From positions 11,585 to 73,190 of the forward strand of contig MNCI01034278.1 of the NCBI GenBank assembly GCA_015680685.1: 61,606 bases of DNA, read 5' to 3'. The translations under genes and the position numbers were made by a program. Every line of letters starts with the position of its first letter. The first letter of the stretch is position 1. The notes below the pieces were generated by a model. The model was not told where the DNA came from, made no database searches, and saw only the letters and a program-made list of their open reading frames with translations. Of the stretch, positions 11,460 to 21,649 are shown one piece after another. This stretch comes from Gnetum montanum. Lineage: Eukaryota > Streptophyta > Gnetopsida > Gnetales > Gnetaceae.

Positions 11460-11690
11460 GCATGAACCTAAATCAAACTGGAGCATGAGCGTAAACCTAA
11501 GTCACAGCGTAAGCGTGAAGCACCAAACCCCAGCGTAAGTGTGAGCATAGAGGCTCAAACCCTAGCATAAGCATGAGCGTAGAGGCTCAAACCCCAGTGT
11601 AAGCGTGAGCGTAGAGGCTCAAGCCCCAGCATAAAAGATTTAGCTTGGCGTGCAAGTTCAAACCCTAGCGTAAACTTGTAAGTTTCAACA
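11460..11690 (+). repeat. Short tandem repeat in the predicted 5'UTR of the antisense gene (A)
   Basis: About five units of roughly 30-35 bp with CCCAGCGTAAGCGTGAGCGT and AGAGGCTCAAA, between the TATA box and the ATG. The AGCGTA core is related to the LTR arrays. Confidence 0.65.
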
Positions 11691-11889
11691 TACAAGACAC
11701 CGAAATGGGCAAGGGCAAGGAGGTAGAAGGCCAGTGGAGGAATGGGCCCGACTTGACTTTCACGGAGGAAAGTGAGGCCATGCTGCAGTGTTTTCCTAGG
11801 CCTAGGATTCTATCGTGGCCTGGATCGGCACATAGGTAGGATCTAATCTTACCTCAATTAATTGTTTTTATTTGTACTTGTTATCTGGT

Positions 11890-12515
11890 GTAGAAAGTTT
11901 TGGTAGTGTACAGGGTCTGTACGCTGAGCATAGACAGTTTTAGCAACGTACAGGGTCTGTACGCTGAGCGTAGATTCGCAGTGTAAAGGGTCTATATGCT
12001 GAGCGTAAACAATTTTGGTAGCGTGCAGAGTCTGCATGCTGAACGTAAATAGTTTTCGCAACGTACAGGATCTGTCCATTGAGCGTAAATAGTTTTCACA
12101 GCGTACAGGGTCTGTACGCTGAGCGTAAACGATTTTGGCAGCGTGTAGAGTCTGCACGCTGAGCGTAAATAGTTTTCGCAGCATACAGGATCTGAAAGTT
12201 GGGCGTAAACAATTTTTGGAGCATATACGCTGAGTGTAAATAGTTTTTTGATAGTATATACACCAAGTGTAAATAGTTTTTTGATAGCGTATACGCCGAG
12301 TGTAAATAGTTTTTTGATAGCGTATACGCCAAGTGTAAACAATTTTTTGATAACATATATGCTGAGTGTAAACAGTTTTTTGATAGTGTATACACCGAGT
12401 GTAAATAGTTTTTTTGATAGCATATACACCGAGTGTAAATAATTTTTTGATAGCATATATGCCGAGTGTAAACAGTTTTTTGATAGCATATATGCTGAGT
12501 GTAAACAGTTTTTTG
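11890..12515 (+). repeat. Minisatellite in intron 1 of the antisense gene (A)
   Basis: This array fills most of the 775-bp intron 1. The left half has units around GTACAGGGTCTGTACGCTGA plus GCGTAAACAG. The right half (12220-12510) has about nine units of 32-33 bp, such as GTATACGCCGAGTGTAAATA plus GTTTTTTGATAGC. The GTATACGC core matches the LTR arrays. Confidence 0.85.
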
Positions 12516-15500
12516 ATTTTTTTGAAGTATTGGCCTTCAACATGAAATTTCGTTTCTCTATTTCATTTTGGTGTATAGCTGATTTATCATGGCATTCTGG
12601 TTATTTGCAGGGATCCTGAGCCTTTCCTCCTGGTGGTTGAGCTTTTTGGGGTACTGGCATGGTTCGGGCCCCTTGATACTGATGAACCTGCCCCTGATTT
12701 GACTATTGATAACAATGGGGTATGGTTTAGGGAAGGGGCCTGTGAATTCCTTGCTTTCATCCTAGATAGATTCAAGGTAGTGATATGATCACACCTAAGC
12801 GAACAAGTGGCACGGAGTGTGCTCGAAGCAATGTTGCCAGGATCTGCAGATGGCGTCATGGTTTTCATAGTGGACATTCACGAGGAACCTCTTGTGATTG
12901 AGGAAGGTCCCTCTGGAGGGCCCAGATCTACTTGTCCATTATCGCACATGTGGGAGTTATTACCACGTGGACCTCACTATCTCAATAACACCTTGTTTCT
13001 GGCTGCGCGTGGGCACACATTATTTTAGAACCCTCTGGGCATGGTGTACAGGGTAGAGAGGTAAGGTTGTTTAGTTTTTCATTTCCATTTTTGTCATTTA
13101 GTCTTTGCTCCTGTTCTGATGATCGTTCTTTTGCAGGCCCCAGGTTGATAAAGATGGGATATGCATAAATGATGATGGGCTTACACTGGCTCATACCGCT
13201 TTAGAGACCTTCATGACGGGTCCCACCCTCTACGGAGCTATATTAGCTCAAACCAAGGGTAACATTGTTCATTTCCATAAACGGTTTCGTGGGTGGCTGC
13301 ATGGAGATTGGTCACGCAATGGACCAGTTTTCCCTCATGATGCTAACTTGGGTTCTAGCACCTCAAAGCCTACGACTGAAGGTAAGTGATGATATTTCCT
13401 AGATGCCTTAGTATGTTTGTTTGGCTGCAACGTTGGTCATACTAGTGTTATGGTTTTAAATTGTGTTTATAGTTAATGTCCCCCCTGGCGGAGACCCTGT
13501 TATGACAGGGTGAACCGAGAGTACCCTGTCGATGAAGTTTGGGGAGATCAGCAAGGCATAGCGATGGTTGCATACCAGTGCCCCACCGTCTATTGTCTGT
13601 TATTTGGATGATGTCGGCCTCATGGAGTTATTTATAACCCCGAGCCCTGACATTTCTATAGTTGAGATAATTCGAATTGTTGATTCATTCGACAACTCCG
13701 TCACCTACTACAGCACCCATATTAAGGGTGTCAAAATAGTTTTTCATCTATCAGCCAAGTTCTTTTTAGACCTCTTCGGTGTATTGGCAAATGGTGTGAA
13801 TGTGGTTTTGGATAGGGCACAGAAAGAGCTCCATGTGGTGCGTGAGCTAGAAGATTGGTTGGGCATTATCAAGGGCTCTAAGGGATTTCCTATGTAGGGG
13901 ATGTCAAAGGTGGTGGAAGTTAATGAATTGTATTCCCTATTTAGGGCACGGGTGTTTCCTAAATCCCTGTCCCAAGTGAGGAGTCTTGGGGTGGAAGCCA
14001 TGCACATCATGCGAACTATTTTAGGATGCGTTATAATTGGACCCAATTTTTTTTGTCGAGTTTCCATATGGAGATAGTGCGATTGCATTCAAACATTGAT
14101 GCGTAGCCCCATTTTACATTCGCATTCTTCATAGGTTATCTACATCGCTTGGCCATGTTTTTAGTGGTTCATGCGAACAATAAATATGTTCTACGAGATC
14201 GTACTCAATTATCTCGCCCGTGGATTAACCATTTGTTCGAAATAGCTGAGTCCCAATATGCACCCGAGGGGATTGATGAATCTGTGTCCATCACGATAGA
14301 GGGATCATCTGGTACTTCAATCCATACACGTGACAGTGTGGGGTTGGAACCAGACAATGTGCCATACACTGCAAAGAGAGCTGAACGGGTCATCAAGGAG
14401 AACATCAGGAAATCCAAATCAAAAATTCTAAAGCATGAATGCCCTAAAGAGGTGGCCTCAACTGTGGAAGAGCCAAGGGTGAAGCGAATATGATTCAAAA
14501 TGCCTGTTCGAGGTAAGTAAGCTCAGTGCACTTATTGTATTGTCATTTTTGTCTTATTCATTTTTTTCGTTTTGACCGCTTACATGAAACTAATGTCTTC
14601 AGACTTGACTTGGGAAGTGAGGAGACAGGAGCTAGAAACCATTATCGAGGAGGAGGAAGTTTCAACGGACTTAACAATTAAGGAGGAAGAGGTCGATAAA
14701 GATCAGGTGGAAGAAACAGAAGAGCTGGAGGAAGACACCACGGAGACAGAATTGATCGATGATCGGGATGGTGTAGATGAAATGTTCAATAGCTTCCTTA
14801 AGGGAAGATTGGACCTTGGTGACCCTCCAAACCTTGAAGGGGACAGAGAACAGGGTATATTCCCTTTTGTTTTATTGCATTGCCTTGTGAATCATTGTTT
14901 CTAGTGTTTTAATTTTATGTTTTTATCGCTTCCAGGTGAAGATATTGAAACTAGGACGATTCCCACGATGTGGTTGGAAGTGCCCATGAAAGTGGCTCCC
15001 CCTGAAATGACCACAGAGGCTAGTCCATCTCGTACTCATGAACCATTTACTTGGACCGAGATGCCAAGTAAAATGGATTTCGTGACCAGTATCGTGGACG
15101 AGGTGGTCGAATGCATTCAGCAGGCCCATCCTGAAATAGGTGCAAATGTCTCGAGCATTTCGTAGCTTTTGAGTTCCACACCCCTTTTTTGCCATCTAAG
15201 ATTTAATGTTTATTCTTTTCATGTGTGTAGGAGCCAAGATAAAATGGGATCCATCTGAGACCATTAGTATTGAAAGTTTTCTTGCACTACTGCCAGAAGT
15301 TGAACAGATACCAAGGCCGGTCTATGACAAGGTGGCGGAAGGTCTTGTGCATAATGCCAGATCACTTTGGACCTATAGGCATTCCATTGAATAGCTATGG
15401 TTGCAAATCCAGGCAAAGGAAAAAGAGGTTTCTAAGTTATCAATTGAACGTGATGATCTCAAGGCTCGGTATGAGTTCGCCTCAGCAAGACTAACAGGTG

Positions 15501-15575
15501 ATCATTCTTGGCGAACTTCTGAGATCACTTATACTAGATATTGGAACCTACTAAATTGCCATGCATCACTAACTC

Positions 15576-15660
15576 GGAAACTAGTAGAGCATAAGGCCCA
15601 GATAGATCTACTAAACCNGGAAACTAGTAGAGCATAAGGCCCAGATAGATCTACTAAACC
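15576..15660. other. Exact 42-bp duplication around a single N (probable assembly join)
   Basis: Bases 15576-15617 and 15619-15660 are identical, separated by one N at 15618. Removing one copy plus the N (43 bases) restores the exon 7 reading frame of the antisense gene. This is best explained by two overlapping contigs joined without merging. Confidence 0.85.
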
Positions 15661-16614
15661 TCAAGTGCCAGGATTGGAAGGCTTTCGCTTCCAAGGTGTG
15701 TAAGTGGTGTCAAGATGAGAAGAACCACAAGCATCATTATAAGAAATCATTGAAGGAAGTATCCATTGAAAAGCGTCAGCTTGAAATGTTCGTGGAGGGT
15801 CTGGGTCTACGTTCTGTGTTTGATACCTTTGCCAAGAATATAACTATTGAGATGGAATCACCCATCAGGGTAATTACGATCACTTCTAGGGAGATCTCTG
15901 TGGGTGAATTTTCCTTGAAACGTCCTACATGGTTGGCAGTTGACAAGGGGAAAGCCTTGGCGAACGTCGATCTAGGCCTTGATGGGACTGACTGGGCTAG
16001 CGTCTCAGAGGAGGAAATTCTCCATCAACTAGAATTTAGTTTAGGGGGGTCCCCTACGGTAAGCATTTTGTTGCCATGAAATTCATTCATCGAGTAATGT
16101 TTGGGAGTTTTCTTTTTTGTTTTTCTGTTGATTGTTTCTTTTGTATTTTGTAGGGTCGAGGTAATAATGATGTCCAAGAAGGTGGCCCTAGCGGAGTGGG
16201 GACTCATGGTGCCAGTAGGTCTAAAGGGGATGACCCTCCCATCCCTGATGTTTAATTTTGACTTTGAAACTACCCTGGCTCATATTTTTACATGAATCAT
16301 AAATTGAATGTTTTGAGTTGTATTGCACGGATGAATAGAATCAGTTAACTGTTGTACTTGTCTAACTGTATATCACTACATGTATACATATATTTCTACA
16401 TATTTTTTTATTGTGGATTTTAAGTTTAAATATAAACATGACATGGTAGTGTAAAATGTTTTTGGTTTGTTTTGTAGTTTATGTGTAATGCACGAAGTGG
16501 GAATGTAAGTAGGAATGTAATTATAAGCGAAGGATAATTGTGAAGACTGTTATTGATAACGCGACAATGCAAGTGTAAATTCAAACAATGAACTGGAATT
16601 TGTGAGAAAAACAA

Positions 16615-16805
16615 AGTGTGGGTAGGTGGTCTAGTTTAAGGCCATTTTGGGCCACATGCACTAGTTTAAGGCCATTTCAGGCCATGCGTAAACAAGGGAA
16701 GTTTCAAGTGACATGGGTGGATTTCTTGGTAGACCGACCATTTCTGATCATGGCTAGTTTTATGTCATTGCGGACATGATAGTTTAACATCGTTCCAGAC
16801 TTGAA
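16615..16805 (-). repeat. CTAGTTTAAGGCC repeats between antisense gene and protease (A)
   Basis: Four or five imperfect units carrying CTAGTTTAAGGCCATTTYRG or TAGTTTTATGTCATTGCGGAC. In element sense the core is GGCCTTAAACTAG. It lies on the far side of the antisense gene from the array at 10960. Confidence 0.7.
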
Positions 16806-16814
16806 TGTCGTTTA

Positions 16815-17765
16815 TTAGTTTAGTAATTTTTTGATTTTTCTCATTTTAACATTAGGAGTAGTGTTAATGGGTATGATTCTATATTCAGCGTCTCCTTCAC
16901 TTATCACGTTGAATGGTAATAAGGCCCAAGGGACGTCTGATGGGATAGTTCCCGCATTGGTGCTTTCTAGTGTTTCTATATGTACTGTAGTTTCTACATT
17001 TGTTGTAGTTTGTTGTACAATTTTGGGCCCAGGTGTTTCTATGGTGGGTGAATTTTCCTTTGTGTCTAACAGATTATCACCTACTGGTTGCGTACACCTT
17101 TGTTGTTCATTTGTATCATCTTGTTTAGGCTCTTTGAGCTTAACCTCTGAGCCTTGATCTATGTCTGTATGTGATAAGATGGTAGGTGTAGTAGCTTCCC
17201 CGTGTATAATGATTTCGCCACCTTCATAAGGCAACTGAATCTCTTGGTGTATGGGGGAATAGACTACTTTGAGTTGGGCTAACCAGGGCCTTTCCAATAT
17301 TAAATTGAACCCTGGCATTTCATCGATGACCACCAAGTCAGCAGATGTGGGGAATTGATCCCCTGCTATAAAGTCTAAAGTCACGATGCCTTTGACTATT
17401 ACACTTGATCCACTGAACAACTTCAAACACATGGTGGCTGTTGGTCTAATTAGCTCTATAAGCCCCAATTGTTCGACGATGGGATAGGGTACTACATTTG
17501 TAGCGACTCCATCATCTACATGCACCCTATGTATCTTGAATTGATTTATTCGTATCATTATGAACATAGGTGCGGTTGTCACTTCTCCCATTTTCTCGTC
17601 CATTTTGATGTTGTCATTGTGGAAACCTAGTGGCTTAGGGGTCGATCCTTGAGATGAATACATGACCGTATGAATCGAAGGTTCATTTGGAGGTAATTCT
17701 TTGCTTACTGGGATGGATGTCAACATGCGCACTAGAGCTTCACGATGGGTTTGAGAGGTTAACAC
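16815..17765 (-). CDS. Aspartic protease block of gag-pro, element A
   Basis: An open frame of 316 codons, the longest intact ORF in the window. It matures the gag-pol polyprotein. The retropepsin core lies around residues 85-180. The active-site loop reads HVDDGVATNVVPYPIVEQLG, so the usual Asp-Thr/Ser-Gly is Asp-Asp-Gly, as in B and C. Later motifs are FNLILERPWLAQL (normally LGRPWL) and a charged C-terminal tail rich in Thr and Glu, ending RKIKKLLN. The first ATG used here (MLTSQTHREAL) is unlikely to be a real start, because B shows that gag and protease were once continuous. The frame ends 560 bp before the 3' end of the antisense gene. Confidence 0.85.
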   Translation of the reverse strand: MLTSQTHREALVRMLTSIPVSKELPPNEPSIHTVMYSSQGSTPKPLGFHNDNIKMDEKMGEVTTAPMFIMIRINQFKIHRVHVDDGVATNVVPYPIVEQLGLIELIRPTATMCLKLFSGSSVIVKGIVTLDFIAGDQFPTSADLVVIDEMPGFNLILERPWLAQLKVVYSPIHQEIQLPYEGGEIIIHGEATTPTILSHTDIDQGSEVKLKEPKQDDTNEQQRCTQPVGDNLLDTKENSPTIETPGPKIVQQTTTNVETTVHIETLESTNAGTIPSDVPWALLPFNVISEGDAEYRIIPINTTPNVKMRKIKKLLN

Positions 17766-17779
17766 CAGGTCGTATAAGC

Positions 17780-20700
17780 TTAGTGAGGTTTTTTTTGTTT
17801 AAGCACCTGTGTAACCTGCGTTAGAGCCATTGCTAAATCTCTACTGTTGGGCGTATATTTGTCAATAGTCATTTGGTCCATAGGGCCCAACAGTTTTATC
17901 TCATGCATAGTTGGTTTATCATTTTTATCTACAACTATTGATCTAGATGTATCATGCTTTCCAAATGATTCACCCTTGTAGCCTGTGTTTGGTTTATTGT
18001 TAGGTGATGCCATGGGTATTGCACTTAGCGGGGTAGGCTTGGAAGGTCCTAAGGCTAGTTTTTGACGTTCCTTCTCCAAGCGTTCCCATGTAAGCTTGTC
18101 TGCTAGGTGTTCTCGTGTGTGGCATGGGGGTACAACTGGTTTCGGAAACTCAAGTTGCTTTGGGACCTGTACAACGTATGGTGTAGGGTGGGGTTGCGGT
18201 TGGGCGCTTGAATGTAGTTGAGCGTCAGGCTGACTAAGCACCTTGATGACATAGGGAATTGGTTTATTCTGTGTTTGCAGAGTGGAGGATTGGTGATCAT
18301 CAGGACATTCGGGTATCCTAACAACATATGGAGTTGGCCTACGTGGAGGTTGTACCTCCGTAGTTGCGATCGCAGGTGATACTCAAACTATGTAGGGAGC
18401 GGGCTGTATAGGAGGTGTTTGTGTGTTTGCAGTAGTAGTGGCAGGAGGTACACGCACCACATATGGCTTTTCACGTGGTAGTATAATAGAAGTTGCTATA
18501 GCAGGGGGTATTCGAATGACATAAGGCTTCTGTGGGGGGTATGATGGTTGAGACAAAGATGTTTGTACAGTGGGAGGAATGTGCACAACAAATGGACTCT
18601 TAGGCATTTTCTGCTCATGATCGAAATGGATGGTGTTAATCCTAGGTTTTTCCAGTTCGTCATCAAAGTAGATGGTATTAATTACATACGGTGCTTCTTT
18701 AGTATTTAGAGGATCTTTATATATGCCCATGACTTGGTTTTGTTGTTGGACCGGGTTGGCTTCATCAAAAGTGATTTGACCTCTGTCGATCATCCATTGG
18801 ATGTCTTGTTTTAGGGTGAAACAATAGTCTGTGCCATGCCCATTACATTGATGATAATCACAAAAAAGGTCCATTCTGAAGCCTTTTGGCACTGGGGGCT
18901 CGTCTGGCATTGCCAGGCTTGGGTTCTAAACCAATTGATAGGACCGATCATGCCTTTGGATTTCCACGGGGGACAACTGTTTATGTTTCATCAATCCAGC
19001 CTTCAAGAGTTTGTCGAACAACTATGATGGTTTCATGGACAATGACGTATATTGAGAGGGTTCCTTCCTCTCAAAGTTTCTCGTACGACCTGGTGTTGGG
19101 TTTTGTGATGCAGATGATTCGGGTGCTATCGCAGGAGCAGGTTTAGCGTAATTAGCAGGGGCAATAGGTGGTTTGCTTTGTTTTCCCACATTCTCTTGTT
19201 GTGTTTCCGCTACTTTCACTATAGTTGTTTTAACCTTTTCTTTATCTTTCTTACTATGTTAATTCTTAAAGGCTGAATATGCAGGATCGTGGCTGTTTTG
19301 GGCTACCTCCTCTATGTTCTTGATCTATACAAATGCTTAACTCAGAGTGTGTGCATTGAGATAATATAGTTTGGATTTGATAAAATTGTTAACAACCCCT
19401 TTTAGGATGGTGAGGAGATACGTCTCCGGGATCGGCTCGTGGAGCTCATTGAGAGCAGCACTCCACCATTGGATAAATTTTTGGACAGGTTCAAGGGGTG
19501 CTTGCTTGACCTATATGAGGCTATCAAGTGTTGCTTTAGGCTTCAAGTTATACTTGAACCTGGTGACAAATTGGTGTAACAAATCTTCCAGAGAAGATAT
19601 TGAGTTTTGTGGCAAGGCCTGATACTAATCAAGTGCTCTCCCTGCGAGGGACATGGGGAACACCTGCAAAATGGCATGTGCCCATGCTTGAAGTAGCATG
19701 CATTCTAGTCTAAACGTTATGAGGTGAGCGTTGGGGTCTGTCTCCCTATTGTATTTAGTCAGCGTGGGTAAGAATACACCCTTGGGTAATGTTAGAGGCG
19801 GAACCGAAGAGTTAATAGGATCATCGTGATAGAAGTCCACTACATTCAACTCTCCGCCGGGGGCTGTTTTGAGGCGTTTGACCTAGTTAGTTAGCTCCTG
19901 CATTAGCTTCTTGGCATCAGCCTAGTCTTGGGCATTAGGGGAGATAGTAGGTTGGGGATGTTGTACAGTATACAGATTAGATTGTTGGATAGTGGGCTAG
20001 AAGGTAGAAAGTTATGTGGTTGGAGGCTACACTTGCGGAATATTTGTAGTGTGGTGCTAAGGGCGGCACGTTGTAGGTAAGGGGTTACTATTGTTGTTGT
20101 AGTTGTACTTGAGGGATATTAGCTAGTAACATTATGTGAGGCGGTATGTTATAGTGAGGGGGTTGATGCGATTGAGTACCAATCACTGTCCATCGCCCAG
20201 TCATGCTTTGTGTAGGAATCCCTTGAACTTGTTAGGTTATAGTTGTAAAGGATGATCCTTGGGTTGGGATCCGCGGTATGTAATGAGTGGATGTAGAAGT
20301 CAGTATTACATGCAGCATCCTGATCACTCGGGGCGGGAAGATTGCTCCTACATCATTTTGAGGAGGTTGTATTTGCGGGAATGGAGATATTGTTGCAAAG
20401 GGGGGAATGGCAAGGGGAAGCGTGTTGAGTTGCACGTTGGTTACAGGAGGAATATGGATAAGTGTGGATGATTCTTATTGAGGTATTTGTGCTTGGGTGA
20501 TTTTAAATGGTTGGAGGCATCTAACTTCCCCTGTGGCTGGATGAAACAACGGGTTTGCATAGGTCTATGGACTAAGGGTATGGTATGAATCTTCATGCTC
20601 GGATTGAGCTGTGAAGTCATCCTCCTCTTCTAATTGAGGATTTGCCAGAGACTAATCTAGAGACTGACTCCTTTATAGGAGGAGTTGTGAGATGAGCTCA

Positions 20701-20960
20701 GAGTAGTGCTCTAGGAGAGGGATGATATCATAGGGGGAAGGGATGAACTCATTTCCTCCCCTATAGAAGAGTTTGTATTGTCTCTTAACTTCCATTTTGA
20801 TTTGGTCTACGGCTAGGCTGGCTTGTATTTTTACGCATATGAAATTGTATTGCTCCTGAGTTATAATGTTAAACGATGGGTTTCTCCCTTGTAATCTGAG
20901 AGACCGAAGAGGCCCCACTGTGGGTTGTACAACAGGTTGTTGAATAGCCATGGTGCCCAC
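17780..20960 (-). pseudogene. Gag of element A (broken)
   Basis: The N-terminal part (20960-20673) begins MGTMAIQQPVVQP and holds a segment ending GGNEFIPSPYDIIPLLEHY, matched by B gag (GKEFIPSPNAIVPL). The capsid-like core lies at about 19850-19370 (DFYHDDPINSSVPPLTLP, NAHLITFRLECMLLQAWAHA). A zinc-knuckle-like motif FCDYHQCNGHGTDYC (C-x2-H-x4-H-x4-C) is near 18880-18830. The C-terminal third (18910-17780) has Pro-rich repeats of the type KPYVVRVPPATTT. At least five stops or frame changes break the frame. It continues into the protease without a normal gap. Gag forms the particle in which reverse transcription takes place. Confidence 0.85.
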
Positions 20961-21049
20961 GATGTCTGCGATTGGCTTGGTTGTAGCGTTTCACAGTGTT
21001 CATGATGAACAGTTGTGAATACAACACAGTGGAAGGGATATGAAGCTGG
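20961..21049 (-). other. Short leader between gag start and repeat array (A)
   Basis: No feature beyond being immediately upstream of the gag ATG in element sense. Confidence 0.4.
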
Positions 21050-21515
21050 TCTAGTTAGTACAGCGTAAACCTACGTTCACTGCGTACAGTGTATAGACTG
21101 GATCTCAGCGTATAGGCTTCAATGACCAACGTATAGTGACAGCGTACAGGTATACATTAAAACGTGTAGACAGAGCAGCATACAGCGTATACTGAGCAGC
21201 GTAGATAGGGTCTACAGCGTACAGCATACAGTGTATACCGAGCAGCATAGATAGCGTCTACAGTGTACAGCGTATACTGAGTAGCATAGACAGAGTCTAC
21301 AGCATACAACGTATACTGAACAGCGTAGACAGAGTCTACAGCTTACAACATACAATATATACTGGGTAGCGTAGATAGCATACAGCGTACAGCATATACT
21401 GAGTAGCGTAGAGAGAGTATACAGTGTATAGCGTACAGCGTATACTGAACGGCGTAAAAAGAGTCTAGAGCATACAGCGTACAGTGTATACTTAGTAGCG
21501 TAGATGCTGGGAATT
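21050..21515 (-). repeat. Leader minisatellite of element A
   Basis: About ten irregular units containing ACAGCGTATACTGAGCAGCG plus TAGACAGAGTCTACAGC, some with higher-order duplication of roughly 55-60 bp. It lies between the PBS and gag and again carries the GCGTATAC core. Confidence 0.85.
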
Positions 21516-21626
21516 CTGTAGAACGGGATGCCAATTTGGGAATTTTAGAACTGGGTTTAGTGTCGATGCGGTGTGAGTTTGGGAAGATCAAGGTATGAGA
21601 GCACAGTAAGTTTTAAGTAGTTTCAC

Positions 21627-21644
21627 GCCCTCCTTCTAGCGCCA
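21627..21644 (-). promoter_or_regulatory. Primer binding site of element A
   Basis: On the minus strand, TGGCGCTAGAAGGAGGGC begins five bases after the end of the 5' LTR. Near-identical sequence follows the LTRs of B (30705) and B2 (46199, as TAGCGC). It would pair with the CCA end of a tRNA; I do not assign which. Confidence 0.85.
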
Positions 21645-21649
21645 TTTTC

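Larger units (their letters stand above)
11705..16255 (+). pseudogene. Antisense eight-exon gene in the PR-RT spacer of element A
   Basis: Function unknown. Predicted exons: 11705-11835, 12611-13060, 13137-13381, 13473-14512, 14603-14854, 14936-15139, 15231-16058, 16154-16255. All introns are GT-AG and all seven junctions keep the reading frame, about 3.25 kb of coding sequence. It starts MGKGKEVEGQW and stops at a TAA at 16253-16255. Exon 5 is very Glu-rich. Exon 7 begins GAKIKWDPSE, continues as a probable coiled coil (AKEKEVSKLSIERDDLKARY), and ends near PTWLAVDKGKALANVDLGL. Stops occur at about 12796, 13026, 13520, 13560, 13895 and 15391, with a one-base shift near 14055, so this copy is dead. 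Several are explicable as TGG to TGA or CAG to TAG. B and C carry the same gene at the same place. The pattern LMELF..PSP...F.L...FF.DLFGV in exon 4 faintly recalls plant transposon-associated proteins; I cannot confirm this. Confidence 0.8.

Noticed and set aside
11400-12520. CRISPR-like array
   Set aside because: Units are contiguous and degenerate, without unique spacers, and the context is a plant retrotransposon.
11992-12543. Minus-strand frame with repeated KNCLHSAYMLS-like peptide
   Set aside because: This is a low-complexity reading of the intron 1 minisatellite, with several overlapping frames open for the same reason.
13568-13897. A short stand-alone gene
   Set aside because: It is part of exon 4 of the antisense gene; the TTG codon used as start has no support.
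12600-16260. The antisense gene as an independent nested transposon
   Set aside because: No terminal repeats or target duplications flank it in A, and it has the same position and orientation in three different elements.
16815-20960. An envelope-like gene in the Tat elements
   Set aside because: All sense frames outside gag-pol are short. No signal peptide or membrane segment pattern was found between integrase and LTR.
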